A stretch of DNA of 64,000 nucleotides from Micromonospora sp. WMMD980 (GTDB lineage: Bacteria; Actinomycetota; Actinomycetes; Mycobacteriales; Micromonosporaceae): NCBI RefSeq assembly GCF_029626035.1, contig NZ_JARUBE010000003.1, positions 992,001-1,056,000 of the forward strand, written 5' to 3'. The notes beneath the pieces were generated by a model that saw only the letters and a list, made by a program, of their open reading frames with translations, was not told the DNA's origin and made no database searches. Both the position numbers and the translations under genes were made by a program. The number at the start of each line of letters is the position of its first letter. Position 1 is the first letter of the stretch. This document shows positions 36,418 through 44,342 of the stretch, in pieces.

Positions 36418-37851
36418 TCACCGCAGTTGTCCGTCGGCGAGGGTGAGGACGCGGTCGGCGCGGGCCGCGAGGTGGCCGGAATGGGTGACGAGCACGACGG
36501 GAGTGCCGTCGCGGCGGCGGAGGTGGTCGATCGTGTCCAGGACGTGGGCCTCGGTGTCGCGGTCGAGGGAGGCGGTGGACTCGTCGCAGACGAGCACGGC
36601 GGGCGCGGCGGCGACTGCCCGGGCGAGCGCGACGCGATGGCGTTGACCGCCGCTGAGCCGATCGGGCGTGCGGTCGAGGACCTCGGCCGCGAGCGCGAAC
36701 CGCTCGACGATCTCCTCCAGCGTCCAACCGGCCGGACGACCCCGCCGGGGGTTCGCGGCAAGCGCCCGGGTGAGCGTGCGACGGACGGTTTCGTGCGGGT
36801 TCAGGGCCGCGCGGGCGTCCTGGCCGACGTAGGCGAGGTACGGCTGACCGGTACGCGCGCGGTCGGCCGCGTCCCAGCTCACCGGCGTGCCGTCGACCAA
36901 CAGTCGTCCGGCGGCCGGAGGGGCGAGCCCGCAGAGCGCCCGCGCCAACGAGGTCTTGCCGCTGCCGGACGTCCCCCGGATGGCGAGGATCTCGCCGACG
37001 TCGACCCGTGCGCCGGCGTCGTCGAGAACCCGCAGCGCACCGTGCCGGACCGTCACCCCCTCGAAGGCGAGGGCGGCGCGAACCGTACCGTTTCCGGGTG
37101 GCGGGGTCGCCGTCACCGAGGTGGACGCCGCGGCGCGTGCCGGTGCGGGGGCCGGAGCATGACGCCGGGCGGGGGAGAGTCGGCCCCGGTCCATCACGAG
37201 CGTCTCGTCGGCGATCCGGTTTACGAGGGCCAGGTCGTGGCTGATCAGCAGGACCGCCGGCCGCCAGGGCAGCCCGGTGAACCGTTGACTAACCCGCAGC
37301 GCGGTGTCGGGGTCCAGGCCGCTGGTGGGCTCGTCGAGCAGGATCAGCGCCGGCCGGGTGACAAGCGTCCATGTCAGCACCCCACGCTGGGCCTGTCCTC
37401 CGGACAACTGACCCGGATAGCGGTGCAGGAGCGGCGGGTCGAGGGCGGCATCGCGAGCGGCCTGCTCGATCCGCGCGGCCCTGGCCGCCCGGTCGTCCTG
37501 CGGCCAGGCGATCCGGGCGGCGGTGCGTAGTTGCGCCCCGAGGCGACGCCGGGGGTCCAACGCGCTGGCCGGATCTTGCGGGACGTAGCCGGTCGTCCGG
37601 CCGCGTAGTCGGCGCCGGCCCGCGGGGGAGAAGGGGTCGACGCCGTCCACCTCGACGCTGCCGGCCTCGCGGCGGAGCCCTCGGCCGAGGTGTCCGAGCA
37701 GGCCGAGCGCGAGCGTGGTCTTGCCGGACCCGGACGGCCCGACGAGGCCGGTCACCCGGCCCGAGGTCAGCTCCAGGCCGACCGCGTCCAGGATGCGGCT
37801 GCCGTCCGGCGCGGTGACGGTGAGCCCGCGTACCCGGGCGACCATGCTCAT
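36418..37851 (-). CDS. Opp/Nik-type ABC transporter ATPase, two fused nucleotide-binding domains
   Basis: A 477-residue protein with two ABC domains in one chain. NBD1 (about 1-235) has GPSGSGKTT, LSGGQAQR and LILLDEPTSGLD. NBD2 (about 255-477) has GTSGSGKTS, LSGGQRHR and VLVCDESTASLD. An Ala/Pro-rich linker joins them. The ATG at 37851 overlaps the permease stop (ATGA). It energises the two permeases. Fused DppDF/OppDF-type ATPases are common in opine- and coelibactin-type metallophore loci. Confidence 0.92.
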   Translation of the reverse strand: MSMVARVRGLTVTAPDGSRILDAVGLELTSGRVTGLVGPSGSGKTTLALGLLGHLGRGLRREAGSVEVDGVDPFSPAGRRRLRGRTTGYVPQDPASALDPRRRLGAQLRTAARIAWPQDDRAARAARIEQAARDAALDPPLLHRYPGQLSGGQAQRGVLTWTLVTRPALILLDEPTSGLDPDTALRVSQRFTGLPWRPAVLLISHDLALVNRIADETLVMDRGRLSPARRHAPAPAPARAAASTSVTATPPPGNGTVRAALAFEGVTVRHGALRVLDDAGARVDVGEILAIRGTSGSGKTSLARALCGLAPPAAGRLLVDGTPVSWDAADRARTGQPYLAYVGQDARAALNPHETVRRTLTRALAANPRRGRPAGWTLEEIVERFALAAEVLDRTPDRLSGGQRHRVALARAVAAAPAVLVCDESTASLDRDTEAHVLDTIDHLRRRDGTPVVLVTHSGHLAARADRVLTLADGQLR

Positions 37852-38687
37852 GCGGTCTGTCCGATCCGGTCGGGGCCGATGCGGCCGCCCCCGGCTTCGC
37901 CGAGAACCGGACCGGCGAGGTGGTCGAGGAGGATCGTGACGCCGACGGCGAGCGCGATGAGCAGCACGGCGGGGACCAGCACCGGCAGCGGGTTGGTCGT
38001 GAGCCCGGAGCTGTTCTCCTGGACCATGCGCCCCCAGTTCGCGGCCGGAGCGCCGGTACCCAGGCCGAGGAACCCCGCGGTGGCGGCGAGCTGGACCGAG
38101 GCGACGAACCGGATCCCGGCCTCGGCGAGTGCGGTGGGGGCCAGGCCGGGCAGCACGTCGTGGCGCAGTCGGGCGACGAAGGCGTCCCCCCTGGCCTGCG
38201 CCGCTCGGGCGTAGTCCGTGGCGACCAGGGCGGCGACGCGTTCCCGGAGCACCCGCACCGAGAAGGGGATGCTCACCAGGACACTCGCCGCGACGACTGC
38301 GGCCCCGCTGCCGGGGGCGCCGGCGGCGAGCACGAGGAGCAGCAGGATCGCCGGCAGGGCGGCGAGCGCGTCGACGGTGCGCACCGTGAGCCGGGCGGCC
38401 CGGCGACGGCGGGTCATTCCCGCCCACGTGCCGAGGCCGAGGCCGATCAGGCTGCCGATCGTCGTGGCGACCGTGGCCTGGACGATCAGCGCCCGGCCCC
38501 CGTCGAGGACACGGGCGAGCACGTCCCTGCCGAGCACGTCGGTACCCAGGACGTGCGTGCCGGACCAGGGCTCGTACGGCCCGGCGACCGGCGCGGTCGG
38601 GCTGGCGGCGGGTACCCAGGGTCCGATCACGGCGACGGCGAGCACGAGCAGGGGCGGCACCGTGCTCAGCAGGCGTCGTGCGGTCAC
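37848..38687 (-). CDS. Opp/Nik-type ABC permease (OppC-like)
   Basis: A 279-residue permease with one N-terminal helix, a periplasmic stretch with GTHVLGTDVLGRDVLAR and five further helices, as in DppC/NikC proteins. The EAA-like loop (ARAAQARGDAFVARLRHDVLPG) is present. It overlaps the upstream permease gene (ATGA). Confidence 0.92.
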   Translation of the reverse strand: MTARRLLSTVPPLLVLAVAVIGPWVPAASPTAPVAGPYEPWSGTHVLGTDVLGRDVLARVLDGGRALIVQATVATTIGSLIGLGLGTWAGMTRRRRAARLTVRTVDALAALPAILLLLVLAAGAPGSGAAVVAASVLVSIPFSVRVLRERVAALVATDYARAAQARGDAFVARLRHDVLPGLAPTALAEAGIRFVASVQLAATAGFLGLGTGAPAANWGRMVQENSSGLTTNPLPVLVPAVLLIALAVGVTILLDHLAGPVLGEAGGGRIGPDRIGQTA

Positions 38688-39646
38688 CGGGCCCCCGCCG
38701 GGGAGTGCGACCGGTGACGATCCAGCAGCGCGGCGAGGAGGTCGCCGGCAAGCAGGATCATCAACGTCGCGGCGCCGAGTGCCAGGCTCAGGCCCTGCAC
38801 CAGTGGCACGTCCCGTTCGGCCACGGCCCGGGTCAGCTCGAAGCCGACGCCGGGCACGTTGAACAGCGTCTCCACCACGACGCTGCCGCCGAGCAGACCG
38901 GCGAGCATGATCGCCAGGCCGTGCAGCGCGGGTGCCGCGGCGTTGGAGACCACGGTCCAGAGGTAGCGGGAGCCGCGGACGCCGTTGAGACGGGCGAACT
39001 CGGCGAAGCCGGTCGCGGCCGTCTGCGCGACCGATGCGCGCAGTAGCCGCATCGTCGCGCCGAATCCGCCGAGGGCGAGGGCGAGCGCCGGCAGGGCCAC
39101 CAGGTCCGGGTGTTGCCAGAGCTCGTCACCGGCGGGCACCAGGGCAACCGCCGGCAGCACCGGCCACCACGCGGTGAACACCACGAGCAGGCCGGTGGCC
39201 AGCAGGAAGTCCGACGAACCGACGAGCCCGAGCGTGGTCGCGCTCAGCACCCGGTCCAGCCGGCCGCCCACGCGTAGTCCCGCCGCGACGCCCAGCGCTC
39301 CGGCGAGCACCAGGATCAGCGCCGCCGCCGGAACCAGCACCGCGAGGCTTGCCGTCAGCCGGTCGGTGATGATCTCACCGATGCCCCGTCCGGTGACGAG
39401 CGAAGCGCCCAGATCGCCGCGGGCGGCATCGCCGATCCAGTCGAGGTAGCGCTCGTACGCGGGGCGGTCGAGCCCGAGCGAGACGCGGATCGCGTCCCGC
39501 TCGGCGTCGGTGGCGTTCGGGCCCGACGTCGTGCCGACCGCGTCGCCGGGCAGGACCTCGGTCGCCCAGAACACCACGGCGGACAGGACGGTGAGGGTCG
39601 CCGCCGCGGCGGCGACCCTCAACGCCAGCCATCCGGCCAGTCGCAC
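38684..39646 (-). CDS. Opp/Nik-type ABC permease (OppB-like)
   Basis: A 320-residue permease with six helices and the DppB/NikB features: an N-terminal helix, the ERDAIRVSLGLDRPAYERYL periplasmic segment, and the loop FAEFARLNGVRGSRYLW facing the ATPase. It starts 3 bases after the binding-protein stop. Confidence 0.92.
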   Translation of the reverse strand: MRLAGWLALRVAAAAATLTVLSAVVFWATEVLPGDAVGTTSGPNATDAERDAIRVSLGLDRPAYERYLDWIGDAARGDLGASLVTGRGIGEIITDRLTASLAVLVPAAALILVLAGALGVAAGLRVGGRLDRVLSATTLGLVGSSDFLLATGLLVVFTAWWPVLPAVALVPAGDELWQHPDLVALPALALALGGFGATMRLLRASVAQTAATGFAEFARLNGVRGSRYLWTVVSNAAAPALHGLAIMLAGLLGGSVVVETLFNVPGVGFELTRAVAERDVPLVQGLSLALGAATLMILLAGDLLAALLDRHRSHSPAGAR

Positions 39647-39649
39647 CCG

Positions 39650-41149
39650 TCAGCTCCGCATGGTGGCGCGGGACAGGTCGGGGAACTGCAGGTTCCGCAC
39701 GCCGCCGACGCGGTCGGAGGCGGCGTTGATCGTGGGGACGAACACCGGTGCGATCTGGTCGCCCTTCTCCCACAGCAGCTTCTGCGCCTGGTGCGACGCG
39801 GCCGTCCGCTGCTCCTTGGTTCCGGCGCTGCGCGCCTTGAGCACGAGTGCGTCCACGTCCGGGAACGTGCCCGGCGTGTGGTTGATCTCGAAGAACGCGG
39901 GCGGGGTGTACCCGGCCCGGAACGGCCAGGAGAGGTAGGCGGGGTAGTCGGCGAACAGTTGCCCGGCCGGGAGTTCCCGCACGGTGGCCTGGACGCCGAT
40001 CGCCCGCAGGTCCTCGACGATGAGCGTCGCCGTCTCCATCATCCCGGGCAGCTCCGGCCCGGCGGTGAGCTCGACCTTCACGCCGCTCGCGCCGGCTGCG
40101 GCCAGCAGTTCCTTCGCCCGCTGCGGGTCATGGGCGCGCTGGGGGAGCGAGCTGTCGTACGAGGGGAAGCCGAGCGCGGGCAGGTCGTTGCCGACGAACG
40201 CCCGGCCGTAGTAGACGGTCTTCACGATCCGCTCACGGTCGACCGCCAAGCGGAACGCCTCGCGTACCCGGGGATCGTCGAACGGCTTGGCCTTGACGTT
40301 CATCGTGTACTGGAGGTAGGCGGCGTACGGCAGCTCACTGCTGGTGATCTCGATCCCGTCGACGCTGTCCAGCGTCTGTGCCTGAGCCGGCCCGACCCCA
40401 CTGACGAAGTCGACCTGGCCCTGTCGAAGCGCGTTCACCCGAGCCGTGCCGTCGGGGATCGAGAGCAACTCGATCCGCTCCAGCGACGGCGCCTCGCCGT
40501 AGTACTTGCCGTTGCGCTTGAGCAGCGTCGACCGGCCGGGCTCGAAGGTGGACACCGTGAAGGGACCGGAGGAGGGCATGTCCGGGGTGAACTCGGTCGT
40601 CCCGTCGGGGATGGCGAGCATGCTCTGGCAGATCACCTCGCGCCCGTCGGCGATCGGCGACAGCGTCGGCAGGAGCACGGTGGACGCGTCCGGGGCGGAG
40701 GCCGCGTCCACGTTGAAGTTCCGCGAGATCAACTTCGTGAAGGGCAGCCCCTTCAACAGCGTCGGCGCGCGCAGCGAGTACAACACGTCCGCGGACGTCA
40801 GAGCCTTTCCGTTGCTGAACGTCACTCCGTCGCGCACCCGCAACGTGTACGTCTTGAGGTCGTCGGAGACCGTGATCGACTCGACGACGCCGTACGAGAC
40901 GCCGTCCGGTGCCTTCGGGTCGAGCTCGCACAGCGGGGCGTGCACCAGCTTCGCCCGGACGTAGTCGAGGGCGGTCGGGCCGACCAGGTAGTTGAGTGTC
41001 TCGCTGGAACCGCCGCCGGCGAACGCCGCGCGAAGCGTCCCGCCGGTGGACGCCGCCCCGTCGTCGGTGTCCGCCGAGCATCCCGCCGCCGCAAGGATCG
41101 CTGCCGCGGCGACGACCGCGGCCAGTCTGCGTCCCGTGGTCGGAACCAT
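39650..41149 (-). CDS. Opp/Nik-type substrate-binding lipoprotein, candidate metallophore receptor
   Basis: A 499-residue solute-binding protein, family 5. The signal peptide ends in AAGC (Cys24), so it is a lipoprotein. ESITVSDDLKTYTLRVRDGV near residue 90 and FRLAVDRERIV near residue 300 are family landmarks. It is the first gene of the importer operon, with a Zur-like box in its promoter. In related loci this component captures peptide- or opine-type metallophores, here presumably the NRPS product with zinc (inference). Confidence 0.9.
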   Translation of the reverse strand: MVPTTGRRLAAVVAAAAILAAAGCSADTDDGAASTGGTLRAAFAGGGSSETLNYLVGPTALDYVRAKLVHAPLCELDPKAPDGVSYGVVESITVSDDLKTYTLRVRDGVTFSNGKALTSADVLYSLRAPTLLKGLPFTKLISRNFNVDAASAPDASTVLLPTLSPIADGREVICQSMLAIPDGTTEFTPDMPSSGPFTVSTFEPGRSTLLKRNGKYYGEAPSLERIELLSIPDGTARVNALRQGQVDFVSGVGPAQAQTLDSVDGIEITSSELPYAAYLQYTMNVKAKPFDDPRVREAFRLAVDRERIVKTVYYGRAFVGNDLPALGFPSYDSSLPQRAHDPQRAKELLAAAGASGVKVELTAGPELPGMMETATLIVEDLRAIGVQATVRELPAGQLFADYPAYLSWPFRAGYTPPAFFEINHTPGTFPDVDALVLKARSAGTKEQRTAASHQAQKLLWEKGDQIAPVFVPTINAASDRVGGVRNLQFPDLSRATMRS

Positions 41150-41219
41150 CCCTCACCATCACTCTCGTTGTCGACCACGAAGATCGCGGCCGGATAGGTC
41201 CACTAGGTATACCAGTTAG

Positions 41220-41234
41220 TGAAAATGGTTGTCA
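41220..41234 (-). promoter_or_regulatory. Zur-like operator of the importer operon
   Basis: On the plus strand the box reads TGAAAATGGTTGTCA, close to the actinobacterial Zur consensus. It overlaps the -35 side of a minus-strand promoter: GTGACA, an 18-base spacer and TATACC. The flanking GTTAGTG is shared with the box at 42245. Confidence 0.75.
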
Positions 41235-41400
41235 CCCCCGTTTGTCTGGGAAGTGGGAGCCTCGCGGTCGAACCGGCACGCCGTCGTCGACGTAGCCGAG
41301 CGGGCCGTCGCGGCGCGGTTCGACGTCACCGGGAGGGCGACGTCGACGCCGGGAACGAGCCCGGGGCGCGCGCAACGTAATGGGACCTGCCGACCCGGCG

Positions 41401-42126
41401 TCACCGGACCGCGGCGCGCACCACGTCCATCGGGCCGGGGACCGCGTCGAAGCCGGCCGCGGACAGTTCGACGGCCAGCGCCTCCGGTGACACGACGTAC
41501 CACCGGTAGGCGGCGGTGACCTCACGTAAGAGCCGGTCGGCCTCGTCGAGCACCCGGTAGCGCATCCGCCACCTGATGGTGCCCGGCCCGTCCGGTTGCG
41601 CCGCGCCGCTGCCCACATAGGTGTGGGCACCCACCCGCACCGTCACGAACTCCGCCTCCGCGATCTCCACCGGCTCCGCCGGCGGCTGCGCGTTGACCAC
41701 CAGCGGCGCGCCGTCCGCGAGCCGGTCGCGCAGCCGCCCCCACAACCGGCGACGGGCGTCGGGGTCCAGGTGCCCGATCATGTTCATCGCGATCGCGCCG
41801 CCGATCCGCTCCGGGAGCGGGGCGTCCTGCGCTCCGGCCGCCACCACCGTGACCCGCTCCCGCAGGTCCGGGACGGGACCGAGTCGGCCGAACAGGGCCG
41901 CGCGTTGGGCTGCTGACGGCTCGATCGCCAGGATGCGTGCGGCCGGCAACACCTCGGCGATGAGCAGGGTGCCGAGGCCGCTGCCCGCCCCCAGGTCGAC
42001 GATGGGGCCGGCGTGCGGCGCCGCGCCGGCCAGCGCGGCCAGCACGGGCTCGCGCAGCGTCTGCCACGCGCCGAGACTGAACAGGTCGAGGAACTCGCCC
42101 GACTCGTGGTACTCGTCGCCGTTCAT
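41401..42126 (-). CDS. Class I SAM-dependent methyltransferase
   Basis: A 241-residue methyltransferase. Motif I is VDLGAGSGLGT (about residues 44-54), followed by ILAIEPS and AIAMNMIGHL. The ATG at 42126 is chosen for its GAAAGG ribosome site; a longer start at 42192 would run through the Zur-like box. It may O- or N-methylate the metallophore or an intermediate. Homologues occur in coelibactin-like loci as far as I recall, but the substrate is unknown. Confidence 0.85.
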   Translation of the reverse strand: MNGDEYHESGEFLDLFSLGAWQTLREPVLAALAGAAPHAGPIVDLGAGSGLGTLLIAEVLPAARILAIEPSAAQRAALFGRLGPVPDLRERVTVVAAGAQDAPLPERIGGAIAMNMIGHLDPDARRRLWGRLRDRLADGAPLVVNAQPPAEPVEIAEAEFVTVRVGAHTYVGSGAAQPDGPGTIRWRMRYRVLDEADRLLREVTAAYRWYVVSPEALAVELSAAGFDAVPGPMDVVRAAVR

Positions 42127-42182
42127 CCGTGCCCTTTCGTTGGGTCGTCGTCGAACGATCCGTGCCTCGATCGCCTGCTGAA

Positions 42183-42197
42183 CGACAATCACTTCCG
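42183..42197 (-). promoter_or_regulatory. Zur-like operator upstream of the methyltransferase
   Basis: The plus strand reads CGACAATCACTTCCG. Fourteen bases (AATCACTTCCGATA) are identical to the znuA operator region. It lies 57 bases before the methyltransferase start, in the divergent region shared with the ferredoxin. Confidence 0.6.
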
Positions 42198-42244
42198 ATA
42201 CGAGATGCTCGCACGCCCTGCACCGCTGACCAAGTTCTGGTTAG

Positions 42245-42259
42245 TGGAATTCGTTGTCG
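42245..42259 (+). promoter_or_regulatory. Zur-like operator and -10 of the ferredoxin gene
   Basis: The box TGGAATTCGTTGTCG is followed after one base by TAGACT (42261-42266), a good -10. The ATG lies 7 bases past it, so the transcript is probably leaderless. Box, spacing and -10 match the znuA promoter. Confidence 0.7.
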
Positions 42260-42272
42260 ATAGACTGCCGGC

Positions 42273-42476
42273 ATGACCCGGCGGCTCGTCGTCGACGACA
42301 CTCGATGCATCGGTGCGGGACAGTGCGTCCGATTCGCGCCGCAGGCCTTCGACCAGGATCAGGAGACGGGCACCGTGCTGCTGGTCAGCGCCGCCTTCGA
42401 GATGGACACCGGGGTCGCCGACGCAGTGGCGCTCTGCCCTTCGGGCGCGATCCGGTGGGCGGACGACATGACCTGA
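42273..42476 (+). CDS. Small [3Fe-4S]-type ferredoxin
   Basis: A 67-residue ferredoxin. Cys in RCIGAGQCV (two Cys, spaced as in 3Fe-4S or 4Fe-4S single-cluster proteins) and in LCPSGAI supply the cluster ligands. Such ferredoxins usually serve cytochrome P450 enzymes. No P450 is encoded here, but coelibactin-type loci contain one, so a partner may lie beyond the window. It has no ribosome site, consistent with a leaderless message. Confidence 0.88.
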   Translation: MTRRLVVDDTRCIGAGQCVRFAPQAFDQDQETGTVLLVSAAFEMDTGVADAVALCPSGAIRWADDMT

Positions 42477-42500
42477 CACGGCAACCTCGCCGCGTGACGG

Positions 42501-42621
42501 GGCCGTATTCATTCGCGACTGCGGGGCTCGCAGAACCGACTCGCTCCTCGCGCTCACCGGGGCCGTCTTCCGTTCGCGACTGCGGGGCTCGCAGAACCGA
42601 CTCGCTCCTCGCGCTCACCGG
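42501..42621. repeat. Two tandem copies of a 60/61-bp repeat
   Basis: The unit, containing CGACTGCGGGGCTCGCAGAA, occurs at 42501-42560 and 42561-42621 with a handful of changes. It fills the gap between the convergent ferredoxin and ABC transporter genes and overlaps the last codons of the latter. Its GC-rich palindromic words resemble the GAGCGCAGCGAG-type repeat at 4359-4529. Confidence 0.85.
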
Positions 42622-44342
42622 CCGACGAGGCGCCACCCTTCGGCCGCCGTCCGGTCGCGCCAGAACGACGCGTACGTGCCACCGGCGTCGACCAGGTCGT
42701 CGTGCTTCCCGCGCTCGGCGATCATGCCGTCGCGCAGCACCAGGATCTGGTCGGCGGCCCGGACGGTGTGCAACCGGTGGGCGATCACCAGCAGGGTGGC
42801 CTGTCGGGACAGGGCGGCGACGGCGGTACGCACCGCCGCGTCGGCCTCCGGGTCCAGGGCTGCCGTCGCCTCGTCGAGCACCACGATCGGCGCGCGCTTG
42901 AGCAGGGCGCGGGCGATGGAGACGCGTTGGCGCTGGCCGCCCGACAGGGCCGTGCCGCCCTCGCCCACCGGGGTGTCCAGCCCGGACGGCAGGTCGGCCA
43001 GCACGTCGTCGAGGCCGGCGGTCGTGGCGGCGTCCCGGACCTCGTCGTCCGTCGCGTCCGCACGGCCGAGGCGGATGTTGTCGGCGAGAGTGCCGTCGAA
43101 GAGGTACACGTCCTGGAACACGAACGCGACGCGGGCCATGAGATCGGCGGGGGCGATGTCGCGTACGTCGACTCCGCCGATGCGCACGGTGCCGGCGTCG
43201 GTGTCCCAGAACCGGGCGAGCAGCCGGGCGACCGTGGTCTTGCCCCCACCGGACGGTCCGACCAGGGCTGTCATGCTTCGCTCGGGCAGGCGGAAACTGA
43301 CGTCGCGCAGCACCGGCCGGTCGCCGTACGCGAAGTGGACGTCGTCGAAGGCCACCTCGGCGGACCCGGGCTGTCGAGGCTGGACGGGTTCGGGCAGGGT
43401 CGCGGCGTCCAGTACCTGGTTCACCGCGGCGAGCTGGTTACCCGCGAGGCGGAGCGAGGCACCCGACTCGGCGGCGGTGCCCAACGGCTCGCTCAGCCGG
43501 ACGGCCAGCACGAGTACCGCGACCAGGGTGGCGGCGTCGAGCCGGCCGCCGAGCGCGAGGTGTACGCCGGCGAGCAGGACGACGCCGAGCAGCGCCCGGA
43601 CCGCGAAGGCGAAGGCCACGATCCCCGGCACCGCCCGGCGCAGCAGGGCGTGATCGGTGCGGCTCTGCGCCACCAGGGCGTCGTCGAGCAGGCGGTGCTC
43701 ACCCGCGGACCGGCCGAAGGCCCGCAGGAGCGGCTGTGCCTGTGCGTACTCGACGAGGCGGGCGGCGGCGTCGTCCATGGTCCGGTGTCGGTCGGCGTCG
43801 GCGCCGGCCACCGCGCGGTTGCTCGCCCGCAGCACCAGGACGAGCAGCGGCAGGGCGAGCACCACGGCCAGGCCCAGCCGTGGTTCGACGACCAGCAGCG
43901 TCACCCCCACCACGGTCGGGGTGACCACGGCGGTCACGACTGGACGCAGCAGGTGGGCCGGCACGTTCATCAGTTGCAGCACACTCTGGCTGGCGAGCCG
44001 ACTGAGCTCGCCGGTGCGCTCCGGGGTGAACCAGCCCAGCGGCAATTGGATGATCTTTCCGCCCAGGCGCTCGTGCAGCGCCCGGGCGACGTCGCGGCCC
44101 AGCCCGAACGCCCGTTTCTGAGCCGTCCACGTCAGCGCCGCGAAGACCGCGACGGCGGCGGCGAATCCGGCCAGCCACGGCAGGGCCGCCGTGGGCCGGT
44201 CCCCGAGCACGGCGCGCAGCAGCGGGACGAGCAGGGCGTACGCTATGCCCTGCGCGGTGGCGGCGGCCACGGCCAGGACGACGAGCCGGCGCAGCGGGCC
44301 GGCGTGGGTGGGGCCGAGCGCGGCTGCCATGGCGCTGATCAT
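42615..44342 (-). CDS. Half-ABC transporter with fused membrane and ATPase domains (YbtQ/IrtB-like)
   Basis: A 575-residue protein: six-helix type IV exporter-fold membrane domain (about 10-310) then an ABC domain with GPSGGGKTT, ALSGGQRQR and IVVLDEATAALD. ATGA overlap with the upstream half-transporter shows they form a heterodimer. Pairs like this either export siderophores or, as YbtPQ and IrtAB, import metal-siderophore complexes despite the exporter fold. Direction cannot be read here. Confidence 0.9.
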   Translation of the reverse strand: MISAMAAALGPTHAGPLRRLVVLAVAAATAQGIAYALLVPLLRAVLGDRPTAALPWLAGFAAAVAVFAALTWTAQKRAFGLGRDVARALHERLGGKIIQLPLGWFTPERTGELSRLASQSVLQLMNVPAHLLRPVVTAVVTPTVVGVTLLVVEPRLGLAVVLALPLLVLVLRASNRAVAGADADRHRTMDDAAARLVEYAQAQPLLRAFGRSAGEHRLLDDALVAQSRTDHALLRRAVPGIVAFAFAVRALLGVVLLAGVHLALGGRLDAATLVAVLVLAVRLSEPLGTAAESGASLRLAGNQLAAVNQVLDAATLPEPVQPRQPGSAEVAFDDVHFAYGDRPVLRDVSFRLPERSMTALVGPSGGGKTTVARLLARFWDTDAGTVRIGGVDVRDIAPADLMARVAFVFQDVYLFDGTLADNIRLGRADATDDEVRDAATTAGLDDVLADLPSGLDTPVGEGGTALSGGQRQRVSIARALLKRAPIVVLDEATAALDPEADAAVRTAVAALSRQATLLVIAHRLHTVRAADQILVLRDGMIAERGKHDDLVDAGGTYASFWRDRTAAEGWRLVGR

